Assembly: GCA_001464065.1 (NCBI GenBank) | Contig: LNDN01000015.1 | Span: 1-37,255 of the forward strand | DNA from: Acidobacteria bacterium Ga0077522 | GTDB taxonomy: Bacteria > Acidobacteriota > Vicinamibacteria > Vicinamibacterales > Vicinamibacteraceae | Direction: 5' to 3' | Length of the DNA stretch: 37,255 nt | The notes under the pieces: model-generated | Told to the model about the DNA's origin: nothing | The model's input: only the letters and a program-made list of their open reading frames with translations | Database searches by the model: none | Position numbers and translations under genes: made by a program | Shown here: one piece after another, positions 16,158 to 23,875 of the stretch | Layout of the letters: every line of letters begins with the position of its first letter | Numbering within the stretch: position 1 is the stretch's first letter

Positions 16158-18262
16158 GGCGTCTCCACGGGCGCGGCCGTCCCGTCCAGCTGGCTGCGGA
16201 TGGCCGTGGCCAGCGCCGACAGCTTCACGGGCTTGCTGAAGTAGTCGTTGGCGCCGGCGTCCAGGCAGCGCTCGCGATCCCCGCTCATGGCGAGGGCCGT
16301 GAAGGCGAAGATGGGGATCGTGGCGGTGTCGGGTTGGGCGCGCAGGCGACGGATGGCCGAGAGCCCGTCGAGTTCGGGCATCTGCACGTCCATGATGATC
16401 AGGTCCGGATGATGCTCGGTGGCCGAGGCCACGGCCTGCAGCCCGTCGCTCGCCGTCAGTACCTCGTAGCCCTTGGCCTCGAGGTACTGTCGCAGCACGA
16501 GCACGTTGGTCTCGGTGTCGTCGGCGACGAGCAGCCGCCGCTGCGACGTGCGCGCAATCGGGATGGAGCAGATGGCGCCGCTCGACTCGGCGGCCTTCTC
16601 GACGACCGCTTTCGGCGTGGTCGGCGTCCAGGGCAGCGTCACCGTGAAGCAGGATCCCTTGCCGGACTCGCTCTGCAGCGTCACCCGCCCGCCTTCGTGC
16701 AGCTCCACCATGCGCCGCACCAGCGCCAGCCCGAGGCCGGTGCCGTTGTACTGGCGCGACAGACTGCTGTCCACCTGGGTGAAGGGCTGGAAGAGCCGCC
16801 CCTGATCGGCCTCGGCGATGCCGATGCCGGAGTCGATCACGGCGAAGGACATCGTGCCGGCCTTCGCGTCGACCGACACATCGAGGCGCACCGTGCCGCC
16901 GGTGGGCGTGAACTTGACCGCGTTGCTGAGCAGGTTGACCAGGACCTGCTTCATGCCGCGCTGGTCGACGAGCAGCGTCGTCGCTTCGGGACTGATGGTC
17001 TGCGTCACCTGCAACTGCTTCTGGTGCGCCGCGTTGCGCACCAGCGCCAGCGCCGCCGAGCACAGCTGCGCGACCGACGTCGGCATGATGTCCAGCGTCA
17101 TCTTGCCGGCCTCGATCTTCGAGAGGTCGAGGATGTCGTTGATCAGGTCCAGCAGATGCCGGCCGCTGGCCTCGACCAGCGCCAGAGCCTTGGCCTGTCG
17201 CGGCTCGAGCGCGCCGTAGATGTGCTCGCTCAGCGACTCGACGATGCCGAGGATGTTGTTGAGCGGCGTCCGCAGCTCGTGGCTCATGCTGGACAGGAAC
17301 TCGTCCTTGAGCCGGGAGGCGCGCGACAGGGCCGCATTGGCCTTCATCAGCCGGTCCTCGTGCTCATGACGCTCGGTGACGTCGTTGAGCGTGCCGACCA
17401 TGCCGATGGAGTGGCCCTCCGCGTCCTTCATCTGGCGCGCGTACAGATCGACCCAGACGAAGCCGCCGTCGCGCCGCAGGTAGCGCACGTCGTGGCGGCA
17501 CGAGTCGACCTCGCCGGCCAGCATCGGCGCGAACACCTCGAGGTTGCGGTCGCGGTCGTCAGGATGGATGCCGTCGAGGAACATCGTGCCCAGGGCTTCC
17601 TGCACCTCGTACCCGCTGATGTCGAACCACGCCGGGTTGAGGTAACGGCACCGCCCGTCGGCGTCGGTCTGGACGACGGCCTCGCGGAGCCCGTTGAGCA
17701 CCGAGCGGTAGACGTTCTCGCGCTCGGCCAGCGCGAACTCGATGCGTTGCCGTTCGGCGATCTCGCTGGCCAGTTGCTGGTTGGTGTCGTGCAGCGCCTG
17801 GCGCTGCTGGAACAGCGAGAAACTGAGCTGCTCCGAGTCGGCCAGCGCCAGATCCTTCGTCCGCACGAGCATGAGGAATTCGGCCAGGATGTCCTGGTGC
17901 GCGAAGTCGCTCAGCGACAGACCGAGGGCGCTCATCTGCTCGACGGCCGTGATGCGCGGCGAGAGCAGCAGGAGGAGGCGGTCGCCGTCCACCTGCATCA
18001 CCTGGCCACTCAAGGTCAGGTCGACATGACGGCAGACGATCTCCAGAATCGCGTCGACGCAGGCCAGCAGGGCGTCGTAGGACCCGAGGGTCGTCGGCTT
18101 GCGGGTGGTGAACTGATCGCTGAACAGGCTGCCGAGCGCCTGCGGCGAGACCCTCGCCATCGACGCGCCGACCTGGACGATGCGGCCGTTGGCGGCGATG
18201 GCGACGTGAAACGGGAACGCACGTGCGACCTGCTCCGGCGAGAGGCCAATCCTGGAGGACAC
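16154..18262 (-). CDS. hybrid histidine kinase with N-terminal HNOBA domain
   Basis: The protein has 702 residues. Residues 10-145 match the HNOBA (heme-NO-binding-associated) pattern: FPFHVAIAANGRIVQVG, LSGQVMQVDGDRLLLLLSP, then ALGLSLSDFAHQDILAEFL. A coiled coil (150-182) and a PAS domain (about 183-298) follow. Next are HisKA (SMSHELRTPLNN, H328), HATPase (NLLSNAVKFTPTGG, GTGLGLALVRRMVELHEGG) and a C-terminal receiver (IIMDVQMPELDG, D625). HNOBA domains accompany H-NOX domains in guanylate cyclases and bacterial kinases, so the input is probably NO or another diatomic gas via a partner. The start is GTG at 18262, since an in-frame stop lies not far upstream. It is co-translated with the HD-GYP regulator. 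Confidence 0.92.
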   Translation of the reverse strand: MSSRIGLSPEQVARAFPFHVAIAANGRIVQVGASMARVSPQALGSLFSDQFTTRKPTTLGSYDALLACVDAILEIVCRHVDLTLSGQVMQVDGDRLLLLLSPRITAVEQMSALGLSLSDFAHQDILAEFLMLVRTKDLALADSEQLSFSLFQQRQALHDTNQQLASEIAERQRIEFALAERENVYRSVLNGLREAVVQTDADGRCRYLNPAWFDISGYEVQEALGTMFLDGIHPDDRDRNLEVFAPMLAGEVDSCRHDVRYLRRDGGFVWVDLYARQMKDAEGHSIGMVGTLNDVTERHEHEDRLMKANAALSRASRLKDEFLSSMSHELRTPLNNILGIVESLSEHIYGALEPRQAKALALVEASGRHLLDLINDILDLSKIEAGKMTLDIMPTSVAQLCSAALALVRNAAHQKQLQVTQTISPEATTLLVDQRGMKQVLVNLLSNAVKFTPTGGTVRLDVSVDAKAGTMSFAVIDSGIGIAEADQGRLFQPFTQVDSSLSRQYNGTGLGLALVRRMVELHEGGRVTLQSESGKGSCFTVTLPWTPTTPKAVVEKAAESSGAICSIPIARTSQRRLLVADDTETNVLVLRQYLEAKGYEVLTASDGLQAVASATEHHPDLIIMDVQMPELDGLSAIRRLRAQPDTATIPIFAFTALAMSGDRERCLDAGANDYFSKPVKLSALATAIRSQLDGTAAPVETP

Positions 18263-18266
18263 GACA

Positions 18267-18392
18267 CTACCTGCCGAAGAACTCGACGAGGCAGCGATCG
18301 TGCTCGAACGAATGGTTCACGAGCCCGTACATGAGGAGCCAATCGTCCTGTTGGGCCGGATCGTGAGTCCTGAACCGGTTCGGGGGGGGCAT
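18267..18392 (-). CDS. 41-residue ORF with H-NOX-like start, possible relic
   Basis: This short frame runs from ATG 18392 to a TAG four bases before the HNOBA kinase start. From an internal ATG at 18332 it reads MYGLVNHSFE, then a tail ending FFGR and a stop. The first ten residues resemble the start of H-NOX proteins, such as MYGFVNHALE of mammalian guanylate cyclase beta-1. H-NOX genes commonly lie directly before such kinases. The rest of the roughly 180-residue H-NOX domain, including the heme ligand, is missing. It could be a deletion relic, a tiny leader peptide that couples translation, or chance. The match is too short for certainty. Confidence 0.35.
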   Translation of the reverse strand: MPPPNRFRTHDPAQQDDWLLMYGLVNHSFEHDRCLVEFFGR

Positions 18393-18419
18393 TCCGCCCC
18401 GGTCGCTGGACCAAGGATA

Positions 18420-18434
18420 GGGATGTACCATCCC
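18420..18434. promoter_or_regulatory. inverted repeat GGGATG-TAC-CATCCC
   Basis: A perfect 6-base inverted repeat with a 3-base centre lies in the space between the divergent ARH-like and HNOBA-kinase genes, about 26 bases before the ATG at 18461. A strong Shine-Dalgarno (GGAGGG, 18448-18453) follows. It may be an operator; there is no further evidence. Confidence 0.35.
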
Positions 18435-18460
18435 GGCAGGCGTCAGCGGAGGGCAGAAGC

Positions 18461-20017
18461 ATGACCATCGGCAGGTGGGGAGCGGCGGTCACGGTGGTGG
18501 CGGTCCTGAGCGTGCCGTCAGCGCGCGCGCAGTCGCCGGCGGGCACGCCGGCCGCGGGCACGACGGTGCGGCTCTCGAAGGCCGTCCTGCGCGACAAGAT
18601 CCGCGGGGGCTGGGCCGCCCAGACCATCGGGGTGACCTTCGGCGGGCCGACCGAGTTCAACTACAACGGCACCTTCATCCAGGACTACGAGCCGATCCCG
18701 TGGTATCCGGGCTACCTGCGCGAGACCTACGAGCGCAACCCCGGCCTGTACGACGACGTGTACGTCGACCTGACCTTCGTCGACGTCATCGAGCGGCAGG
18801 GCCTCGACGCTCCCGCCGAGGCCTTCGGCAAGGCGCTCGCCGGCGCGGAGTACATGCTCTGGCACGCCAACCAGATGGCCCGCCACAACCTGCTGCGCGG
18901 GCTCGCGCCGCCGGCCAGCGGCCATTGGCGCAACAACCCGGAAGCCGACGACATCGACTTCCAGATCGAGGCCGACTTCATCGGGCTCATGGCGCCGGGC
19001 CTGCCCAACGCCGCGACCGCCTACGCCGACAAGGTGGGCCACATCATGAACTCCGGCGACGGCTGGTACGGCGGCGTCTTCGTCGCGGCCATGTACTCGC
19101 TCGCCTTCGTCCATGACGACGTCCGCACGGTGGTGACCCGTGCCCTCGACACCATTCCCGCCGCGAGCCGCTTCCACCGGACGATCAGTGCCGCCATCCG
19201 CCTGCACGACGAGCACCCGACCGACTGGAAGCGCGCCTGGTTCGACCTGCAGCGGCACCACGCCGAGGACATCGGCTGCCCGGACGGGGTCTTCGCCGCC
19301 TTCAACATCGACGCCCGCATCAACGCCGCGTACGTGGTCCTCGGCCTGCTCTACGGCAACGGCGACATGAGTCGCACCATCTCGGTGGCCACCCGGGCCG
19401 GGCAGGACTCGGACTGCAACCCCGCGACTGCCGCGGGTGTGCTCGGCACCATCCTCGGCTTCGAGCGGATCCCGGCCTACTGGAAGCAGGGGCTCGACGA
19501 GGTCGAAGGGACGCCCTTCAAGTACACGACCATCTCGCTCGAGGACGCCTACGGCCTGTCGTACAAGCACGCGCTCGAGATGATTCGCCGGGCGGGCGGC
19601 CGTGACGATGGTGACGCGGTCCTCATCCCGGTGCAGACGCCCGCACCCGTGCGCCTCGAGCAGAACTTCGAGGGGCATCACCCCGTGGCCGAGATCCGCC
19701 TCGCCCGTGCCACGCAGGGCGATGAAACCCGCTTCACGTTCGACGGGATCGGCTTTGCCATCCAGGGCGACGTCCGCAGCGAGGACGGCAAGGACCGCGT
19801 CGTCGTCGTGGACGTGTTCATCGACGACGTGCTGGCCGAGACGGTGGACCTGCCAACCAACGTCACCCGCCGCCGCTTCATCCCGTTCTGGAAGTACGAA
19901 CTGCCTGATCGTGCGCATACCGTGCGGCTCAAGGCGCGTAATCTCGAGCCAGGCACCACCCTCAGGCTGCAGCGCGCCATCATCTATGGCAGTGCGCCCA
20001 GGACCCCGGTCATCTAG
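18461..20017 (+). CDS. secreted ADP-ribosylglycohydrolase-like protein
   Basis: The protein has 518 residues. A signal peptide (1 to about 23, ending SARAQ) is followed by the all-helical ADP-ribosylglycohydrolase fold: RDKIRGGWAAQTIGVTFGGP, YDDVYVDLTFVDVIE (D98-D99) and GQDSDCNPATAAGVLG (D316, D318). These resemble the two magnesium-binding motifs, but the second differs from the GxDTD form of classical ARH enzymes. About 140 C-terminal residues form a beta-rich domain (RFTFDGIGFAIQGDV, HTVRLKARNL). Export is at odds with a role in reversing cytoplasmic ADP-ribosylation, so it may act on a glycoside or nucleotide outside the cytoplasm. The GGAGGG ribosome site supports the start. Confidence 0.85.
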   Translation: MTIGRWGAAVTVVAVLSVPSARAQSPAGTPAAGTTVRLSKAVLRDKIRGGWAAQTIGVTFGGPTEFNYNGTFIQDYEPIPWYPGYLRETYERNPGLYDDVYVDLTFVDVIERQGLDAPAEAFGKALAGAEYMLWHANQMARHNLLRGLAPPASGHWRNNPEADDIDFQIEADFIGLMAPGLPNAATAYADKVGHIMNSGDGWYGGVFVAAMYSLAFVHDDVRTVVTRALDTIPAASRFHRTISAAIRLHDEHPTDWKRAWFDLQRHHAEDIGCPDGVFAAFNIDARINAAYVVLGLLYGNGDMSRTISVATRAGQDSDCNPATAAGVLGTILGFERIPAYWKQGLDEVEGTPFKYTTISLEDAYGLSYKHALEMIRRAGGRDDGDAVLIPVQTPAPVRLEQNFEGHHPVAEIRLARATQGDETRFTFDGIGFAIQGDVRSEDGKDRVVVVDVFIDDVLAETVDLPTNVTRRRFIPFWKYELPDRAHTVRLKARNLEPGTTLRLQRAIIYGSAPRTPVI

Positions 20018-20025
20018 GAGAGCCC

Positions 20026-20799
20026 GTGCTCGTCGTGTCGTTCCCTCGTCGCGTCCTGTCCGTCACCGGCCTCGCCTTCGTCGCGACGGCGTGCCTCGGG
20101 GGTGGCGCGTCCGCTCAGCCGGCCGCCGCGTCGGCGACCGCCTTCAGGGCGGTCGGCAATGAACCCGGATGGACGCTCGACATCGGCGGCAGCCGCATGG
20201 TGCTCGTCGTCGATTACGGGGCGACGCGGGCCGAACTGCCAATCCCGGCGCCCGTGCCGGTGGAGGGCGGGCGTCGCTACAGTGCCCACGACGATACCCA
20301 CCGCCTGGAGGTGACGATCCTCGATGGCGTGTGCGCCGACACGATGACCGGCATGCCGCGCCCCGCCACGGTCGAGGTGTCCTTCGATGGCCGCGCGCTC
20401 AAGGGCTGCGGCGGCGACCCGGTGTCGCTGCTGCGCGGGGGCGTGTGGCTCGTCTCCCACCTCGGCGGCCAGCCCATCGTCGCCAAGTCGCGCCTGACGC
20501 TGGCCTTCGGCGCCAACGGGCGGGTGACCGGCACGGCATCGTGCAACACCTACAGCGCGGGCTACCTGCTCACCGGCGAGGGCGTCACGATCACGATGCC
20601 CATCTCGACCATGCGGGCCTGCGAGGCACCCTACATGGCGCAGGAGGCGATCTTCCTCGAGGTGCTGCGTGGCGTGAACCGCTTCGAGTGCTCCCCCGAC
20701 GGAGTGCTGAAGTTGCATGCCGCTGACGGAGGCACCATCACGGCGCGCCGCGAGGTGACACCCGTGGCCACGCCGAAGAAGCCGGCCCGGCCGCGCTGA
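20026..20799 (+). CDS. META/HslJ-domain lipoprotein
   Basis: The protein has 257 residues. The signal ends in a lipobox-like FVATAC (C23), so it is probably lipid-anchored. Residues about 40-130 form a domain seen in COG3650/YbaY-like proteins (FRAVGNEPGWTLDIGG, then RRYSAHDDTHRLEVTILDGVCADTMTG read across two strands). Residues 135-240 form a META domain (LGGQPIVAKSRLTLAF, GRVTGTASCNTYSAGY, ISTMRACEAPYMAQEAIFLE). Such proteins are linked to envelope stress or inhibitor binding. The GTG start follows AGGAG six bases upstream, 8 bases after the previous stop, so it is probably co-transcribed with the ARH-like gene. Confidence 0.87.
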   Translation: MLVVSFPRRVLSVTGLAFVATACLGGGASAQPAAASATAFRAVGNEPGWTLDIGGSRMVLVVDYGATRAELPIPAPVPVEGGRRYSAHDDTHRLEVTILDGVCADTMTGMPRPATVEVSFDGRALKGCGGDPVSLLRGGVWLVSHLGGQPIVAKSRLTLAFGANGRVTGTASCNTYSAGYLLTGEGVTITMPISTMRACEAPYMAQEAIFLEVLRGVNRFECSPDGVLKLHAADGGTITARREVTPVATPKKPARPR

Positions 20800-20808
20800 G
20801 CGCCGTCG

Positions 20809-21159
20809 ATGGAGGCGCATCATCGCGTCTACGTGGTGCGGCTCGCCCACCCGCGCCACCCGGGGGTGCGCGACTGCTACTACGTCGGCATGACGGGGCT
20901 GCATCCCCAGCACCGCTTCGACAACCACAAGGCCGGCGTCAAGGCCGCCAGAGTCGTGCGTGACTTCGGCCTCGAACTGGCGTACGAGTGGTTCGACGAG
21001 ATTCCGCCCATGACCTATGCCGAGGCGGCGCTGTGCGAGCCGACGCTCGCCGACGAGCTTCGCGATCGGGGCTTCGTCGTCTTCGGCCCGACCCTCAGGC
21101 GCCCTGTCGAGCCCGCGCGGGCCAGGCCCGTGCGGCGACTCGCCCGAAAGAAGAGGTAG
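20809..21159 (+). CDS. small GIY-YIG-like nuclease-fold protein
   Basis: The protein has 116 residues. VYVVRL (7-12) and CYYVGMTG (23-30) correspond to the two short strands of a GIY-YIG domain. R36 in HRFDNHKAG and E77 in EAALCEPTLADEL sit where the catalytic Arg and metal-binding Glu are expected. The tail is basic (RPVRRLARKKR), compatible with nucleic-acid binding. The first tyrosine motif is diverged, so activity is unproven. It follows the META lipoprotein gene by 9 bases and precedes the cupin gene by 2. Confidence 0.72.
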   Translation: MEAHHRVYVVRLAHPRHPGVRDCYYVGMTGLHPQHRFDNHKAGVKAARVVRDFGLELAYEWFDEIPPMTYAEAALCEPTLADELRDRGFVVFGPTLRRPVEPARARPVRRLARKKR

Positions 21160-21161
21160 TG

Positions 21162-21494
21162 ATGAGCCCTTCGACCCTGCCCGCCGCGCAAGCCCTCGTG
21201 TTGCAGGACCTGGTGACCCCGACGGCCCATGGTATCGCCAGTCGCCTGCTCGAGAAGACGCCCGGCGGCAACGTCACGCTGTTCGCCTTCGATGGCGGTC
21301 AGGCCCTCACCGAACACACCTCGGCCTTCGATGCGCTGGCGCTCGTGCTCGAAGGACGCCTGACGCTCTCGGTCGCCGGTGCGCCGATCGACGCCGTTCC
21401 CGGCACGATCGTCCGGCTGCCCGCCAACGTGCCGCACGCCGTGGACGCGCCGGAAGCGTCGCGGATGCTGCTGATCATGCTCAAGGACGCCTGA
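21162..21494 (+). CDS. small cupin-domain protein
   Basis: The protein has 110 residues with a single cupin barrel: LTEHTSAFDALALVLEGRLT, then DAVPGTIVRLPANVPHAV. The first motif has one His (H in TEH) and the second ends in the conserved PHAV, so a metal site is possible but not complete. The substrate is unknown; small cupins often bind small molecules or act as isomerases. It begins 2 bases after the GIY-YIG-like stop with a GAAGAGG ribosome site, so it is the last gene of the 18461-21494 plus-strand run. Confidence 0.85.
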   Translation: MSPSTLPAAQALVLQDLVTPTAHGIASRLLEKTPGGNVTLFAFDGGQALTEHTSAFDALALVLEGRLTLSVAGAPIDAVPGTIVRLPANVPHAVDAPEASRMLLIMLKDA

Positions 21495-21502
21495 GGCGTC
21501 GG

Positions 21503-22393
21503 CTACGGGGTCTGCGCGTCGAACCACGCGATGAGGTCGCGCGTGACCTCATCGCGATTGATCTCGTTCACCAACTCGTGGCGGGCGTCCGGGTAGAGCT
21601 GCAGGCTGACCTGCGTGAGGCCGGCATCCACGTACACCTCGTGCAGTCGCGCCACGCCCTTGCCCATCTCGCCGACCGGATCCCTGTCGCCAGCGATGAG
21701 CCGGATGGGCAGCGCCGTCGGGATGCTGCGCAGCACCGACGACGTGCCGAGGGTGGCCTTGCCCTCGAGGAAGTCGCACCAGGCGCGCGTGGTCAGCGGA
21801 CGGCCGCACTGCGGGTCGGCGACGTAGGCGTCCACGGCTGCCGGGTCGCGCGAGAGCCAGTCGACCTCCGTGCGGACCGGAGCGAACTCCCGGTTGTAGG
21901 TGCCGAACACGAGGCCCTGCAGCCAGACGCTCGGCGTGCGCGGGCCGCGCAGCAGGCGCTCGAGCCGGGCGACCGCGACGCCTGCTCCCTCGAGCGCACC
22001 GGGCGGACCGTTGCTGCCGCAGAGCACGACGCCGCGATACGCGCCGCCGTGCTGGCCGATCAGGGCCTGCCCGACGAACGATCCCATCGAGTGGGCGAAC
22101 AGGAGCAGCGGGACCCCTGGCGAGGAGGCCTGCAACGCCTGCGAGACGGCCCAGGCGTCGTCGACGAGGCCGTCCCAGCCGCCACTGTCACCGAAGTGCC
22201 CGGCGAGGGCCCCGGCCGTGACGTGGTCGCCATGGCCCCGATGGTCGTGGGCCCACACCGTGTATCCGGCGGCAGTGAGGGCCGTGGCCAGCCGCGCGTA
22301 GCGGGCGCCGTACTCGGCCATGCCATGGACGATGTGGACCAGCCCGCAGGGCGTGGGGACGTCCCAGCGATGGAGAGGCGGGAGTGTGGGCAC
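21503..22393 (-). CDS. alpha/beta hydrolase, monoacylglycerol-lipase-like
   Basis: The protein has 296 residues. The nucleophile lies in LLFAHSMGSFVG (S102), with the rest of the triad expected at the Asp of IAGDRDPVGEMGKG and the His of DARHELVNE. HIVHGMAEYGARYARLATAL and WAHDHRGHGDH are the oxyanion and strand motifs of the lysophospholipase/monoacylglycerol lipase group. No signal peptide is visible, so it is cytoplasmic. The GTG at 22393 is preferred because protein-like sequence starts there; the frame continues open upstream into repeats. It converges with the cupin gene (8-base gap). Confidence 0.88.
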   Translation of the reverse strand: MPTLPPLHRWDVPTPCGLVHIVHGMAEYGARYARLATALTAAGYTVWAHDHRGHGDHVTAGALAGHFGDSGGWDGLVDDAWAVSQALQASSPGVPLLLFAHSMGSFVGQALIGQHGGAYRGVVLCGSNGPPGALEGAGVAVARLERLLRGPRTPSVWLQGLVFGTYNREFAPVRTEVDWLSRDPAAVDAYVADPQCGRPLTTRAWCDFLEGKATLGTSSVLRSIPTALPIRLIAGDRDPVGEMGKGVARLHEVYVDAGLTQVSLQLYPDARHELVNEINRDEVTRDLIAWFDAQTP

Positions 22394-22405
22394 GGGAGCA
22401 TTAGA

Positions 22406-22484
22406 TGCTGGAATGCTGGAATGCTGGAATGCCGAAGGGTGAAGGAGGGAAGGAGGGAAGGAAGAATGGGAGAGGGATGGGTAG
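22406..22484. repeat. octamer array (TGCTGGAA)3 and purine-rich tract
   Basis: Three perfect copies of TGCTGGAA (22406-22429) are followed by a nearly all-purine tract (about 22434-22484) built from AAGGAGGG-like units. This fills most of the 150-base gap between the divergent lipase and ceramidase-like genes. The purine tract could form unusual DNA structure. No function is evident. Confidence 0.7.
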
Positions 22485-22505
22485 GGCCGGTTCTCCGAAC
22501 CGGCC
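22481..22505. repeat. GTAG-led palindrome, REP-like
   Basis: GTAG is followed by GGCCGGTTC-TCC-GAACCGGCC (22485-22505), a perfect 9-base stem with a 3-base loop. The layout, GTAG then a short-looped hairpin, is the same as in the element at 14007-14032 although the stems differ in sequence. It lies about 38 bases upstream of the ceramidase-like start. Confidence 0.72.
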
Positions 22506-22543
22506 GTCGGGCCCGCCGCTGGCGTAGAATCCGGCCTGACACC

Positions 22544-23875
22544 GTGACTCTCGATCGCCGAGCCTTCCTCACTGTTGCGGCCCTCGCGGCCGTACGTCCG
22601 CTGCGTCTCGACGCGGCCGGCTGGCGCGCGGGTGTGGCGACGGTCGACATCACGCCGCGCACGTCGCTCTGGATGGCGGGATTCGCGGCACGGACGGCGC
22701 CCTCCAGTGGCACGCGACAGCCGCTGCATGCCAAGGCGCTTGCGGTGGAGGACGCCGGCGGTCAGCGTCTCGTCGTAGTGACGCTGGACCTGCTCGGCGT
22801 CACCGGCGGCATGTCGGATCGCATCGGCGCCGCCGTGGCCCGCCAGCATCGCCTGCCGCGCGAGCGCCTGCTGCTGGCGTCCAGCCACACGCACAGCGGC
22901 CCGGTCGTCGACACGCAGTTGATGGTGGCCTACGACGTGACTCCTCAACAGGTGCGCGACGTCGAGGCCTACACGACGGCGCTCGAAGCGCAGATCGTCG
23001 ACGTGGTGGGTGCGGCACTGCGGGCGCTCGCGCCCGCGACCCTGCACGCAGGCCATACCACCGCGACCTTTGCTGCCAACCGTCGCGTGCAGTACAGCCC
23101 GGACGGGCCGGTCGACCATCGCGTGCCCATGCTCCGTGTCGACATCGGGGGCGCGCCGAAGGCCATCCTGTTCAGCTACGCCTGCCACAACACGACGCTG
23201 CAGGCGAGCAACGTCGAGTGGCATGGCGACTACGCCGGTGTCGCGCAGGCGGCCATCGAGGCCGCCCACCCCGGGCTCACGGCCCTGTTCATGACCGGCT
23301 GCGGCGCCGACGCGAACCCGAAGCCGCGCGGCACCTTCGAGCACGTGGAGCAGCATGGTCAGGCCCTGGCCACGGCGGTGCGCGGCGCCATGGCCTCGCT
23401 GACGCCGATCACCGGTCCGACCCGGGCGGCGCTGGACCTGGTGGATCTGCCGTTCGAGGCAGCGCTGACCCCCGACCAGTGGAAGCAGCGCTACGGGCTG
23501 ACCGAGCCCTATGTCGGGCGCCACACCAGGCTGATGGACGAGATCCGGGCCCGCGACGGCGCCCTGCCGACCTCGCAGAAGATGCCGCTGCAGGTCTGGC
23601 GCTTCGGCCGCGACCTGACGCTGGTGGCCCTCGGCGGCGAGGTCGTGGTCGACTACGCCCTGCGCCTGCGCCGCGACCATCCCGACGACAACGTCTGGCC
23701 GGTCGGCTACGCCAACGACGTGTTCGGCTATGTGCCCTCGAAGCGCGTGCTCGACGAGGGCGGCTACGAGGGCGGCGGCTCGCTGCTCTACTACGGACGC
23801 CCCGGGCCGTTCGACGGCACGGTCGAAGACCGGATCGTCGCGTCCCTCTCCCGCCTGATGAGGATCACCCGATGA
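22544..23875 (+). CDS. Tat-exported neutral-ceramidase-like hydrolase
   Basis: The protein has 443 residues. A twin-arginine signal ([15 protein letters not shown]) leads into the N-terminal catalytic domain of neutral/alkaline ceramidases: [27 protein letters not shown] (H115, H117, zinc ligands), [28 protein letters not shown]. True ceramidases are about 650-700 residues and carry an extra C-terminal domain that is absent here, so an amide-type hydrolase with another substrate is likely. The GTG at 22544 is chosen because it immediately precedes the Tat motif. Its stop overlaps the ATG of the DegT-type gene (23872-23875). Confidence 0.87.
   Translation: MTLDRRAFLTVAALAAVRPLRLDAAGWRAGVATVDITPRTSLWMAGFAARTAPSSGTRQPLHAKALAVEDAGGQRLVVVTLDLLGVTGGMSDRIGAAVARQHRLPRERLLLASSHTHSGPVVDTQLMVAYDVTPQQVRDVEAYTTALEAQIVDVVGAALRALAPATLHAGHTTATFAANRRVQYSPDGPVDHRVPMLRVDIGGAPKAILFSYACHNTTLQASNVEWHGDYAGVAQAAIEAAHPGLTALFMTGCGADANPKPRGTFEHVEQHGQALATAVRGAMASLTPITGPTRAALDLVDLPFEAALTPDQWKQRYGLTEPYVGRHTRLMDEIRARDGALPTSQKMPLQVWRFGRDLTLVALGGEVVVDYALRLRRDHPDDNVWPVGYANDVFGYVPSKRVLDEGGYEGGGSLLYYGRPGPFDGTVEDRIVASLSRLMRITR

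Noticed and set aside
22544-23875. Genuine neutral ceramidase
   Set aside because: The protein is only 443 residues and lacks the C-terminal domain of characterised ceramidases; only the catalytic-domain similarity is supported.
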